NCBI GenBank assembly: GCA_039649115.1 | Contig: JBBWZQ010000268.1 | Location: forward strand, 1-20,107 | Length of the DNA: 20,107 bases | Source of the DNA: DATEJJ01 sp039649115 | GTDB taxonomy: Bacteria > Actinomycetota > Actinomycetes > Mycobacteriales > Micromonosporaceae | Direction: 5' to 3' | Shown here: positions 7,267-15,018 of the stretch, one piece after another | Layout of the letters: each line of letters opens with the position of its first letter | Numbering within the stretch: position 1 is the first letter of the stretch | Made by a program: the position numbers and the translations under genes | Notes under the pieces: model-generated | The model's input: the letters and a program-made list of their open reading frames with translations, nothing else | The model's database searches: none | What the model was told of the DNA's origin: nothing

Positions 7267-8628
7267 TCACTCGACGTCCGCGGCGACCTTCCCGGGCTGA
7301 GGCTCGCGCTGGGCGGGAACGCCGCCGTCGCCGGTGGGCGTCGCCGGGTCGGGTGCGGGCGCGGCCGTGGCGGCGGGTGGCTCGGCCGCCTCGCGGGCGG
7401 TGTGCTGGGCGTTCGGCCGCGGCGTCACCACCCGGTACTCGCCGGTGTCCGCACCGCCCGCGGCGGCCGCCATCACCGCCGCGGCGGCCAGGTCGGCGAC
7501 CCGCTTCGCCTCGCGCTGCACCCGGGCACGGACCTCCTTGGCGTGCTGTTCGGCGGCGTCGCCCGCCCGCCGCGCCTCGTCCAGCCGGTTGAGCTCGGCG
7601 GTCAGGTCCTGGCGCACCTCGCCGAGGCGCTGCTGCAGCTGGGTGACCTCCTGGTCCACTGCGGACCCCTCCTGGCGCGACTGGGCGAGTTGCTGCTGGG
7701 CCGCCGCCAGCTCGGCCTGCAGCTCGGCCTGCACCTGCCGCCGGACCTGGATCTCCTGCTGGACGACGGCCAGCTGCTGCTGGTGCTCGCTGGACTGCTC
7801 GTCCGCGCGCCGGCGCACCTCGGCCGAGTGCTGCTGGGCCTGGGCGTGCAGCGCGGCGATCTTCTGGCTGGCGGTGGTGCGCCGCTCGTCGACCTCCCGC
7901 TCCACTGTGACGTGCAGCTCGGCCAGCTCCTGCTGCTTCTGCGCGCGGGCCGCCTCGCCCTCCCGCTGTACCTGCTCGCGAGCCGCCGCCACCAGCCCCT
8001 CGGCCTCGGCCCGGGCGTGCTCGATCTGCTGCACGCTCTGTTCGTTGATCCGCTTTGCCTCCTGCTCGGCGCGCGCGTGCGCTGCCTCGCCCTCCGCCCG
8101 CAGCTTGTCGGCCAGCGCGCGGATCTCGGCGAGCTCCGCCTGGGCGGCGGTCCGGCGCCGCTCGTCGGCCTGCTCCTCCTCGGTGCGCCGCGCGGCCAGC
8201 TCCGCCTCCAGATCGCGCAGGGTCGTGGCGGCGTGCTCCCGCGCCTCGGCGAGTACCCGCTCCGCCCCGGCTTCGTGGCCCGCCGCCCGCTGCGCGGCGG
8301 CACTGGTGATCGTCTCGGCCTGCTTCTCGGCGAGGTTCAGGATCTGGTCGACCATCGGGCCCAGGTCGCGGAAGGACGCCCGGTCCACCGGCGCCGGCCG
8401 CTCGCGCAGCGCGGTCAGCTCCGCCTGGAGCTGCTTGACCTGCGCGGCCATGCCCTGGATCTGCTGCAACGCCCGGTCGCGCTCGGTCGCCAGGGTCAGG
8501 ATCTCACTGTCCACCCGCGAGACGTACCGGTCCACCTGTCGTTTTTCGTAGCCGCGCAGCGTGACCTCGAAGGTCGGCCGTGAGGTCGTGTCCTCGCGTA
8601 GTGCGAACAGCTCCCCGCCGTTGGACAT
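7267..8628 (-). CDS. DivIVA-like N-terminus followed by a long coiled coil
   Basis: Residues 20-36 (FEVTLRGYEKRQVDRYV) resemble the membrane-binding N-terminal motif of DivIVA-type proteins (F-x3-RGYxxxQVD-x-[FY]). A nearly continuous Glu/Gln/Arg/Ala-rich coiled coil fills about residues 38-385. A low-complexity Pro/Ala/Thr-rich tail ends the 453-residue chain. The architecture is like the polarity and cytoskeletal proteins DivIVA, Scy and FilP of streptomycetes, which form scaffolds at hyphal tips; similar proteins have been annotated as 'cellulose-binding'. Of two close ATGs, 8628 is chosen because GGAGG sits six bases upstream; the ATG at 8634 directly abuts that element. It is divergent from the PNPOx-like gene. 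The long open plus-strand frames opposite it are shadows of the repetitive coiled-coil codons. Confidence 0.8.
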   Translation of the reverse strand: MSNGGELFALREDTTSRPTFEVTLRGYEKRQVDRYVSRVDSEILTLATERDRALQQIQGMAAQVKQLQAELTALRERPAPVDRASFRDLGPMVDQILNLAEKQAETITSAAAQRAAGHEAGAERVLAEAREHAATTLRDLEAELAARRTEEEQADERRRTAAQAELAEIRALADKLRAEGEAAHARAEQEAKRINEQSVQQIEHARAEAEGLVAAAREQVQREGEAARAQKQQELAELHVTVEREVDERRTTASQKIAALHAQAQQHSAEVRRRADEQSSEHQQQLAVVQQEIQVRRQVQAELQAELAAAQQQLAQSRQEGSAVDQEVTQLQQRLGEVRQDLTAELNRLDEARRAGDAAEQHAKEVRARVQREAKRVADLAAAAVMAAAAGGADTGEYRVVTPRPNAQHTAREAAEPPAATAAPAPDPATPTGDGGVPAQREPQPGKVAADVE

Positions 8629-8749
8629 GCGCATCCTCCATACGATCGCGAGCGCAGGCCGTAACGCTACCGCCGTTCCCACCCCGAGCATCACCCCGCC
8701 CCGGCTACGGAACGGTAGACCGGAGTACCGGTCCGGGCGGCCACTGACG

Positions 8750-8755
8750 TAGCGT
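8750..8755 (+). promoter_or_regulatory. Possible -10 element of a leaderless transcript
   Basis: TAGCGT fits TAnnnT and lies six bases before the ATG of the PNPOx-like gene, which has no Shine-Dalgarno. This placement would start transcription at or next to the ATG. No good -35 lies 17-18 bases upstream. The element is also part of the inverted repeat TGACG-TAG-CGTCA (8745-8757), which could instead be an operator. Confidence 0.3.
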
Positions 8756-8761
8756 CACGCC

Positions 8762-9253
8762 ATGACGACGTGGAAAGAGTTCACCGGGGCCGCGCCGCGG
8801 ATCGCCGGTATCTTCACCCGCCGGCACGCCGCCACGGGCAACCTGTGCATGCTGGCCACGCTGCGCTCGGACGGCTACCCGCGGATCAGCCCGGTCGAGC
8901 CGAGGGTCTTCGAGGACCAGTTGTGGATCGTCGGCATGCCGGACACCACCAAGTTCCGGGACCTCGGCCGCGACCCGCGGTTCTGCCTGCACACCGCGAC
9001 GGTCGACACCGGGGTCAAGGACGGCGACGCGAAGTTGTGGGGCGTGGTCGGGGACGTCCACGACCCGGCTCTGCACCAGCGGTTCGCCACGGACCTGTTC
9101 GAGGAGACCGGGTTCGACCTGCGGGGCCGGGTCTTCGACCACTTCTACGCCGCCGACCTGACCGGCGCCTCCGCCGTGGAGGTGGGCGGAGGCCACATGG
9201 ACGTCACCATATGGAAGCCGGGCAGGCCGGAGCGTGTGGTGCGCAAGCACTGA
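8762..9253 (+). CDS. Pyridoxamine 5'-phosphate oxidase-like FMN/F420-binding split-barrel protein
   Basis: The 163-residue chain has the order typical of the superfamily: an ATLRSDGYPRISPVEP strand pair (about 39-54), a short LWIVGMP strand, then TTKFRDLGRDPRFCLHTA (65-82), where the Lys/Arg residues often contact flavin or deazaflavin phosphate. A VKDGDAKLWGVVGDV strand follows. Members bind FMN, F420, heme or biliverdin, and the ligand is not decidable here. True PdxH substrate motifs are not obvious, so vitamin B6 synthesis is unlikely. It stands alone on the plus strand between a divergent coiled-coil gene and a convergent glucanase gene. No ribosome binding site precedes the ATG, suggesting leaderless translation. 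Confidence 0.85.
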   Translation: MTTWKEFTGAAPRIAGIFTRRHAATGNLCMLATLRSDGYPRISPVEPRVFEDQLWIVGMPDTTKFRDLGRDPRFCLHTATVDTGVKDGDAKLWGVVGDVHDPALHQRFATDLFEETGFDLRGRVFDHFYAADLTGASAVEVGGGHMDVTIWKPGRPERVVRKH

Positions 9254-9257
9254 ACCA

Positions 9258-9281
9258 GGTCACCACGGTTGTGGCATCACC
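9258..9281. terminator. Weak hairpin between convergent genes
   Basis: CCAC (9263-9266) and GTGG (9271-9274) form a four-pair stem with a GGTT loop. GGT (9258-9260) and ACC (9279-9281) could extend it across mismatches. It occupies the short gap between the converging PNPOx-like and glucanase genes. The stem is short and could be chance. Confidence 0.25.
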
Positions 9282-11337
9282 AGGGCGACGGCGGCGGTGG
9301 CGCGACGACCGGCGGGCGGTCGTCACACGTGATGGTGTTCGGCAGCTCCCACGGCGCGAGCCAGGGCCCGGTGGTGCCGCCACCGTCGTTGCCGCCCAGG
9401 TCGGTCAGGGAGAACTCCGAGCCGGCGGGCGTGAAGTGGAACGACCCGCAGTTGTTGACGCCGACGGCGCCGACGTTGCGCGCGGCCACGTTCTGGAAGG
9501 AGGCGGATCCGGCCACCCGGGCGCTGACCACCGAGGTGCCCGTACCGTCGACCTTGACGTCGGTGAAGTGGACGTTGGTGATCGAGTACAGGTCCTTCAC
9601 GGGGAAGTCGCTGACCAGCATGATCGCGTTGTAGGTGTTGTCGAGGAGGCTGTCCCCGACCACCTCGACGTCCGCGTCGATGTTCTTCTCCAGCGCGTAG
9701 AGCCAGATGGCGCCGAGACCGATCTTCCAGTTCAGCTCGTACGTGCCGGCGCGCACCGTCGTGTTGTTGGTGATCCACACGTGTCCGGTGAACGCCTCGG
9801 CGCCGAAGCGCGACCCGACCTGGATGCCGCTGCCTTCCCGGATCGGGTCGGCCACGAGGTTGTTCGAGACCGTGGTGTCGGTACCGCCGTAGAGGGCGAT
9901 GCCGTTGGCGAGCACCGGTGTCTGCACGGTGTTGTGGTCGAACGTGTCGCCCGCGTTCTCGGTCGCCTCCGACCACATGGCGAGGCCGTCGTCACCCGTG
10001 TTCCGGATGACGTTGTTCGACACGACCGAGTCGGTGACTCCGGTGTGGAAGTTGAGGCCGTCGGCGATCTGGTCGGCGATGACGTTGTTGGTGATCCGGA
10101 GGTTGGTCATCGGTCCGTCGAGCCACATGCCGACCTTGGTGTGGTGGATGTAGAGACCGTCGATGGTGGAGTCGCTCAGCGCGCCGCCGATGCCGTTCAC
10201 CTGGTCGGTGTCGATGCGCTCGCGGACGTCGCCCTCGATGGCGAAGCCGGACAGGTGGACGTTGCTGCTGCCGCCGTCCGCGACGTACCTGCCGTAGAAG
10301 CCGACCCCGGTGTGCACCGACTTGTCGGGAGCGGGAACGGGCAGTGCGACCTCGTGGCCCTTGACGATCGTGTACCAGCTGCCGGCGCCCTCGATCGTCA
10401 CGTTGTCCACGACGATGTGGCGGTTCACCTGGTACGTGCCCGGCGGGAGGTACACCTTGAGGTGCCGGCGCTTCGCGAAGGCGATCGCCTTGTCGAACGC
10501 GCCGGCCGAGTCGCGGTGGCCGGACGGGTCGGCGCCGAACGCGAGCACGTCGGCCGCGACGACGTCGACGTGCGGCCGGCCCACCAGTTGCGAGTCGAGC
10601 AGGTCGATGACGGTCCACGCGGCGGCGCTCCCGGCGGGCACCGCGAGCCGCACCTTGTCACCCGCGCGGTAGACCCGGCCGAGCAGCAGGCGCTGCTCGT
10701 CGTAGAAGTGGTTCGGGCGGAACGGCGTGGTGATCGTCGGCGGCGGCGTGGTGGCGGCCGGTACGCAGGAGCACTCGGTGATCCACCAGTCGGGGTGCAG
10801 CAGGCCGGCGTTCGGGTCGTTCGAGAACGGGTACTGGTTGTACAGCCACGCGTACTGCGACGTGAGGGTCAGGGTGTGCCGGCTCCTGCCGTTCACCGTG
10901 ACGTCGAGCGGCGCGGTGCCGCCGCCGCCACCCGGCGCGTCCGGGATGCTGTACCGCACGGTGATCGCGTTGGCCGCGCTCGGCAGCGTGAACTCGACGT
11001 ACTGGCCCGGCACCAGCCGGACCGCCGTGCGGCCGGACGCCTCCGCCGCGAGCGTGTACGCGGAACGGTCCGGACCGATGACGGTGCCGTTGGTCGCGGC
11101 GTGCTCCGCCTCCTGCTCGGCGAACGGGACGCTGGCGCCCCGGCCCGCCACGAGCGACGGGTCGAGCGCGGCACGCGTGACGACGGCAGCCGAGGTGCCG
11201 TGCCCGCTTCCGTCGGCGAGCGCGGTGCCGGCGCTCAGCACGCTGAGACCGGCGGCGGCGGTCGCCGACAAGACCCATGCCCGGCGCCGTGGGCCGCCGG
11301 ACCATCGTGCGGTAGCTTCCGTGATTCTCCCTGACAT
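9277..11337 (-). CDS. Secreted GH87-like right-handed beta-helix protein, putative alpha-1,3-glucanase (compact form)
   Basis: The 686-residue protein starts with an arginine-rich signal peptide (hydrophobic 20-41, likely cut after ALA near 41; Sec or Tat unclear). A CBM-like module (about 70-250) follows, with EASGRTAV, VRYSIPDAPGGGG, LTSQYAWLY and HFYDEQRLLLG. Then comes a pectate-lyase-3-type opening (FGADPSGHRDSAGAF) and a beta-helix rich in NN turns. D426 in ADGLNFH and D449-D450 in TGDDGLAMW have the spacing of the three aspartates I associate with GH87 catalysis. The CBM module is a relative of the one in the large protein from 16880, but carries an insert of about 30 residues with CSC and a TTPPPTITTP stretch. 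The tail is proline-rich. The family cuts alpha-1,3-glucan. It lies beyond the terminator of the sugar-uptake operon, so its expression may be separate. The ATG has only weak purine-rich upstream sequence. Confidence 0.75.
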   Translation of the reverse strand: MSGRITEATARWSGGPRRRAWVLSATAAAGLSVLSAGTALADGSGHGTSAAVVTRAALDPSLVAGRGASVPFAEQEAEHAATNGTVIGPDRSAYTLAAEASGRTAVRLVPGQYVEFTLPSAANAITVRYSIPDAPGGGGGTAPLDVTVNGRSRHTLTLTSQYAWLYNQYPFSNDPNAGLLHPDWWITECSCVPAATTPPPTITTPFRPNHFYDEQRLLLGRVYRAGDKVRLAVPAGSAAAWTVIDLLDSQLVGRPHVDVVAADVLAFGADPSGHRDSAGAFDKAIAFAKRRHLKVYLPPGTYQVNRHIVVDNVTIEGAGSWYTIVKGHEVALPVPAPDKSVHTGVGFYGRYVADGGSSNVHLSGFAIEGDVRERIDTDQVNGIGGALSDSTIDGLYIHHTKVGMWLDGPMTNLRITNNVIADQIADGLNFHTGVTDSVVSNNVIRNTGDDGLAMWSEATENAGDTFDHNTVQTPVLANGIALYGGTDTTVSNNLVADPIREGSGIQVGSRFGAEAFTGHVWITNNTTVRAGTYELNWKIGLGAIWLYALEKNIDADVEVVGDSLLDNTYNAIMLVSDFPVKDLYSITNVHFTDVKVDGTGTSVVSARVAGSASFQNVAARNVGAVGVNNCGSFHFTPAGSEFSLTDLGGNDGGGTTGPWLAPWELPNTITCDDRPPVVAPPPPSPW

Positions 11338-11372
11338 CGGTGCTCGTCTCTCTAGGGGTGTGCGAATGTGCG

Positions 11373-11429
11373 TCAGGTCGGGTAGACCTCGAATTCGGAG
11401 ACCTGGCCGGCCGGCCAGCCGGTGCGGTC
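11373..11429 (-). pseudogene. Remnant of a discoidin (F5/8 type C) domain C-terminus
   Basis: Read on the minus strand, this stretch encodes TGWPAGQVSEFEVYPT and then TGA. The same ending occurs in the discoidin modules of the large protein from 16880: NTGWPAGQIAELEVYG and NTGWSAGQLAEFEIYG. Upstream the frame loses resemblance within a few codons, and the intergenic terminator and GH13 gene take its place. It is therefore the 3' tail of a lost gene, not part of GH13 (different frame). Nucleotide similarity to the discoidin 2 end at about 17761-17806 is also visible. Confidence 0.65.
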
Positions 11430-11437
11430 CGGCAGCC

Positions 11438-11466
11438 CGGGGAGGCGGCCGCTCACCGCCTCCCCG
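11438..11466 (-). terminator. Strong hairpin terminator after the GH13 gene
   Basis: CGGGGAGGCGG (11438-11448) pairs perfectly with CCGCCTCCCCG (11456-11466), an 11-pair stem with a 7-base loop. On the minus strand it begins 24 bases after the GH13 stop. There is no T-run, but the stem is by far the strongest in the region. It should separate the ABC/GH13 operon from the compact glucanase gene. Confidence 0.75.
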
Positions 11467-11490
11467 AGCTGGTCCGGGCGCCGCTTTCCG

Positions 11491-13143
11491 CTACGCCGTG
11501 CGCAGCCAGACGGCGGTGTCGATGCCCAGCCGGTCGCCGGTCGCCGGCCCGCTGGACAGGATGATGTCGCGGTGTGCCGGCAGCGCGACCTCGCGGCCGG
11601 ACAGGTTGACCACGCAGGCGAACCCGTCGCCCCGGGCGAACGACAGCGCGTCCGGCTCGGCGGGCAGCCAGCGCAGTGGACCGTCGCCGAGGCTCGGCTC
11701 GGCGCGCCGCAGGTGCAGGGCGCGCCGGTACAGCTCCAGCATCGACTCCGGGTCACCCTGCTCGCGGGCGACCGTGTACGCCGACCAGCTGGCCGGCTGG
11801 GGCAGCCACGGCGGCGCGGTCGCGCCGGGCGGGCTGAAGCCGAACGGCGGTGCCTCGCCGGACCAGGGCATCGGGATCCGGCAGCCGTCGCGGCCCAGGT
11901 TCTCCCCGTTGCCCTGGTGGAACATCGGATCCTGGCGCAGCTCGTCGGGGATGTCCTCGACCTCGAACAGGCCGAGCTCCTCGCCCTGGTAGATGTACGC
12001 GGAGCCGGGCAGCGCGAGCAGCAGCAGCACGGCCGCGCGGGCCCGGCGGGTACCGAGTGCGAGGTCGCACGCCGCGCCGAACTGCCGGTACTCCAGGGTG
12101 AACCGGGTGTCCGCCCGCCCGTAGCGGGTCACGTGCCGGATCACGTCGTGGTTGGACAGCACCCAGGTGGCGGGTGCCCCGACCGGGGCGTGCAGCGCGA
12201 TCCCGTCGTCGACCACCTTGCGTACCGCCGAGGCCTCCCACGGGCAGCCGAGGAAGTCGAAGTTGAACGCGGTGTGCAGCTCGTCCGGGCGCAGGTACCG
12301 GGCGAAGCGGTCGGGGTCCTCCGGCAGCCACACCTCGCCGATCAGCGCGCGCGCCTGCGGGTAGCTCTCCGCGATGCGCCGCCACGAGCGGTAGATCTCG
12401 TGCACCTCGTCCCGGTCGGCGAACGGGTGCGGCTGCCCCCGGTCGGCCGGGTCGAAGTCGGCGAGCGTCGGATCCTTGACCAGCAGCGCGGCCGAGTCGA
12501 TCCGCACCCCGTCGGCGCCCCGGTCGAACCAGAACCGCAGCACGTCCTCGAACTCCTCGCGCACCTTCGGGTTCTCCCAGTTGAGGTCCGGCTGCCCCGG
12601 GGCGAACAGGTGCAGGTACCACTCGCCCGGCGAGCCGTCCGGGTTCTTCGTGCGGGTCCACGCCGGACCGCCGAAGATGGACTCCCAGTTGTTCGGCGGC
12701 TGCTCGCCGCGCTCGCCCCGGCCGGGCCGGAACCAGAACAGGTCGCGCACTGCCGCGCCGGCCCGCGCCTCCAGCGCCTCCTTGAACCACGGGTGGGCGT
12801 CCGAGCAGTGGTTGGGCACGATGTCCACGATGATCCGGATGCCCAGGTCGTGCGCGTCGCGGATGAGCGCCTCGGCCTCGGGCAGGGTGCCGAACAGCGG
12901 ATCGATCGCCCGGTAGTCGGCCACGTCGTAGCCGGCGTCGGCCATCGGAGACGCGTACCAGGGGTTGAACCAGACCGCGTCGACACCCAGGTCGGCGAGG
13001 TAGCCGAGGTGCGCTCGGATGCCGGCCAGGTCGCCCACGCCGTCGCCGTTGCCGTCGGCGAAACTGCGCGGGTAGATCTGGTAGATGGTCGCCGACCGCC
13101 ACCATTCGGCGGAGCCCGGCTCACTGGTTCTGGTGTCCCCCAC
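11491..13143 (-). CDS. GH13 alpha-glucosidase, cytoplasmic
   Basis: The 550-residue enzyme has all GH13 conserved regions in order: DIVPNH (107-112), GVRIDSAA with nucleophile D216, IGEVW with acid/base E270, and LSNHDVIRH with transition-state D333. The opening WWRSATIYQIYPRSFADGNGDG is typical of the alpha-glucosidase/oligo-1,6-glucosidase group. No signal peptide is present, so it acts on imported oligosaccharides and releases glucose. Linkage preference (1,4, 1,6 or 1,3) cannot be told. The start is GTG at 13143, with AGAGGAAGCAGG upstream; a minus-strand open frame continues far upstream but there it is only a shadow of the permease genes. It is the last gene of the operon, 41 bases after the second permease, and is followed by a strong hairpin. 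Confidence 0.93.
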   Translation of the reverse strand: MGDTRTSEPGSAEWWRSATIYQIYPRSFADGNGDGVGDLAGIRAHLGYLADLGVDAVWFNPWYASPMADAGYDVADYRAIDPLFGTLPEAEALIRDAHDLGIRIIVDIVPNHCSDAHPWFKEALEARAGAAVRDLFWFRPGRGERGEQPPNNWESIFGGPAWTRTKNPDGSPGEWYLHLFAPGQPDLNWENPKVREEFEDVLRFWFDRGADGVRIDSAALLVKDPTLADFDPADRGQPHPFADRDEVHEIYRSWRRIAESYPQARALIGEVWLPEDPDRFARYLRPDELHTAFNFDFLGCPWEASAVRKVVDDGIALHAPVGAPATWVLSNHDVIRHVTRYGRADTRFTLEYRQFGAACDLALGTRRARAAVLLLLALPGSAYIYQGEELGLFEVEDIPDELRQDPMFHQGNGENLGRDGCRIPMPWSGEAPPFGFSPPGATAPPWLPQPASWSAYTVAREQGDPESMLELYRRALHLRRAEPSLGDGPLRWLPAEPDALSFARGDGFACVVNLSGREVALPAHRDIILSSGPATGDRLGIDTAVWLRTA

Positions 13144-13184
13144 GGGAATACCTGCTTCCTCTCGACGTGCGTGGTGCGGCCGCC

Positions 13185-14057
13185 TCACCCCTTGAGGCCA
13201 CCGGTGGTGAGGCCGCCCATGATGTTTTTCTGGAAGATCAGGAAGAAGATGACGGTGGGGATGGCGGCGATGACAGCCCCGGCGATCACGACGTTCTGGG
13301 TCAGCCCGGTCGAGAAGGCGTAGATGCCGACGTTGACGGTGCGGTTCTGCGGCGAGGGCTCGACCAGCAACGGCCAGAGGAAGTCCTTCCACACCGCGGT
13401 CACCGAGAAGATCGACACCACGCCGAGGATGGGCCGCGACATCGGCAGGATGATGTAGATGAGGGTGCGCAGCGGGCCGGCGCCGTCGATCGCGGCGGCC
13501 GCCATGAAGTCGTCGGGGATCGAGTCGAAGAACCGCTTGAGCAGGAAGATGTTGAACGCGTTGGTGACCGCCGGCAGCCAGATCACCCAGGGCGAGTCGA
13601 GCATGTTCCAGTGCACGACCGGCATGTCGATCACGGTCACGTACTGCGGGACGACCAGCACCGTGGACGGGATCATCAGGGTGGCCAGCATCAGGCCGAG
13701 GATCGCCTTGCCGAAGACCGGGCGCAGCTTGGAGAACGCGAACGCGGCGGCCACGTCGAAGACCAGTTGGAACGCGAGCGCGCCGAGCGCGTAGTAGACG
13801 GTGTTCCACAGCAGCCGGCCGAGGCTCAGCGCGGTCCATGCCTCGGCGTAGTTGTGCGGGTCCACGTGCGCGGGGTACAGGGTCGGCGGTACCTGGGCCA
13901 CCTCCTGGGCGGACTTGAGCCCGCCGGTGACCATCCAGTACAGCGGCCCGGTGAACACGAACGTGAACAGCAGCACGGTCAGCGCGACGAGCAGCCAGTA
14001 CAGCCGCCGGCCGCCGGGGCGGTTGAGCTGCGCGGGGGAGATGAGGGTACGTGTCAT
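13185..14057 (-). CDS. Carbohydrate ABC transporter permease, MalG-type
   Basis: The 290-residue membrane protein has six predicted helices and the usual MalG layout. The first helix lies at about 20-42, a periplasmic loop with HNYAEAW follows, then four central helices, with the C-terminal end FQKNIMGGLTTGGLKG typical of the CUT1 family. The cytoplasmic coupling loop is AAAAIDGAGPLRTLIYIILP (about 186-205). The usually conserved Glu of the EAA loop is Ala here. It pairs with the MalF-type permease encoded just upstream. The stop TAG of that gene directly abuts this ATG, so translation is coupled. With the binding protein it forms an importer for oligosaccharides. Confidence 0.95.
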   Translation of the reverse strand: MTRTLISPAQLNRPGGRRLYWLLVALTVLLFTFVFTGPLYWMVTGGLKSAQEVAQVPPTLYPAHVDPHNYAEAWTALSLGRLLWNTVYYALGALAFQLVFDVAAAFAFSKLRPVFGKAILGLMLATLMIPSTVLVVPQYVTVIDMPVVHWNMLDSPWVIWLPAVTNAFNIFLLKRFFDSIPDDFMAAAAIDGAGPLRTLIYIILPMSRPILGVVSIFSVTAVWKDFLWPLLVEPSPQNRTVNVGIYAFSTGLTQNVVIAGAVIAAIPTVIFFLIFQKNIMGGLTTGGLKG

Positions 14058-15005
14058 CTAGTCCTGCCTCGGGGCGAGGCGTGCGTACAGCGCGGAGAAG
14101 CCGGCCAGCACCACCAGCAGCATGACGCCGAGCGCGGCCGCGCCGTTCAGGTCGTTCTGCCGGAACGCGTGCTGGTACATCAGGTAGACCACGGAGGTGG
14201 CCGAGTCCTCGACGCCGGCGCCGCCGGCCAGGATCAGCGGCTCGATGAACAGCTGCATGGTCGCGACGACCTGCAGCAGGAACATCAGCGACAGGATCAG
14301 CCGGGTCTGCGGGATCGTGACGCTCCAGATCCGGCGCAGCAGTCCGGCGCCGTCCAGCTCCGCCGCCTCGTACAGCTCGCCGGGGACGTTCTGCAGCGCG
14401 GCGAGGTAGATGAGGATCGCGCCACCCATGTTGATCCAGGTGGAGGCGATCACCAGCGACGGGACGGCCATCGTCGTCGACTGGGTCCACTGTGACGTGG
14501 GCAGGTGCAGCGCGTGCAGGAAGTAGTTGAAGATCCCGGCGCCGCTGGGGTCGAAGGCGTACTTGAAAAGGAACAGGGCGGACGCCGGCGGCAGCATCAC
14601 GGGCAGGTAGACGACGGCCCGCAGGTACCCCTGGGCGTGCCGGAACTCGTTGAGCAGCACCGCGATCAGGAACGGCAGCGCGTATCCGAAGAGGAGCGCG
14701 AGGATCGTGAAGATGGCGGTGTTCCGCCACGCCGCGACGAAGCTCGGGTCGTGCCACATGCGGATGTAGTTGTGCCAGCCGACCCAGGTGGTCACCCCGC
14801 GGCGGGTCTGCTGGAAGCTCATGATGAACTCCCGGACCATCGGGTACCAGGAGAAGACGGCGAAGCACAGCACGGCGCCGATCAGGTACGCGTGGCCGCT
14901 GAAGGCGCCGGCGACCCGGCGCCGCACACCGCGGGACCGGCCGTTGGCACGGAGACGCGGTGGCGGCGACGCCGGAGTCGTCGACAGGGTGGTCGTGGCG
15001 GACAT
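14058..15005 (-). CDS. Carbohydrate ABC transporter permease, MalF-type
   Basis: The 315-residue protein has a basic cytoplasmic N-terminal tail (1-30), six membrane helices and the coupling loop EAAELDGAGLLRRIWSVTIP starting at E213, the canonical EAA motif that docks the ATPase. It lacks the large periplasmic domain of enterobacterial MalF, as is usual in actinobacterial CUT1 systems. It starts 13 bases after the binding-protein gene and abuts the MalG-type gene. No ATPase gene is present in the window, so a shared ATPase of the MsiK type, known to serve several sugar importers in streptomycetes, is the likely energiser. Confidence 0.95.
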   Translation of the reverse strand: MSATTTLSTTPASPPPRLRANGRSRGVRRRVAGAFSGHAYLIGAVLCFAVFSWYPMVREFIMSFQQTRRGVTTWVGWHNYIRMWHDPSFVAAWRNTAIFTILALLFGYALPFLIAVLLNEFRHAQGYLRAVVYLPVMLPPASALFLFKYAFDPSGAGIFNYFLHALHLPTSQWTQSTTMAVPSLVIASTWINMGGAILIYLAALQNVPGELYEAAELDGAGLLRRIWSVTIPQTRLILSLMFLLQVVATMQLFIEPLILAGGAGVEDSATSVVYLMYQHAFRQNDLNGAAALGVMLLVVLAGFSALYARLAPRQD

Positions 15006-15018
15006 GGTGAGCTGCGGG

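Noticed and set aside
8770..11334. An 854-codon open frame on the plus strand
   Set aside because: It overlaps the PNPOx-like gene out of frame and runs antisense through the glucanase gene. Its Arg/Val/Gly-rich translation shows no fold.
11403..11418. 16-bp perfect palindrome CTGGCCGGCCGGCCAG as an operator
   Set aside because: It coincides with the codons for G-W-P-A-G-Q in the discoidin remnant, and similar GGCCGG runs occur in the intact discoidin genes, so it is explained as former coding sequence.
13144..14868. Extension of the GH13 frame far upstream to form a 1125-residue protein
   Set aside because: The extra part is an out-of-frame reading of the two permease genes. The GH13 homology begins only after the GTG at 13143.
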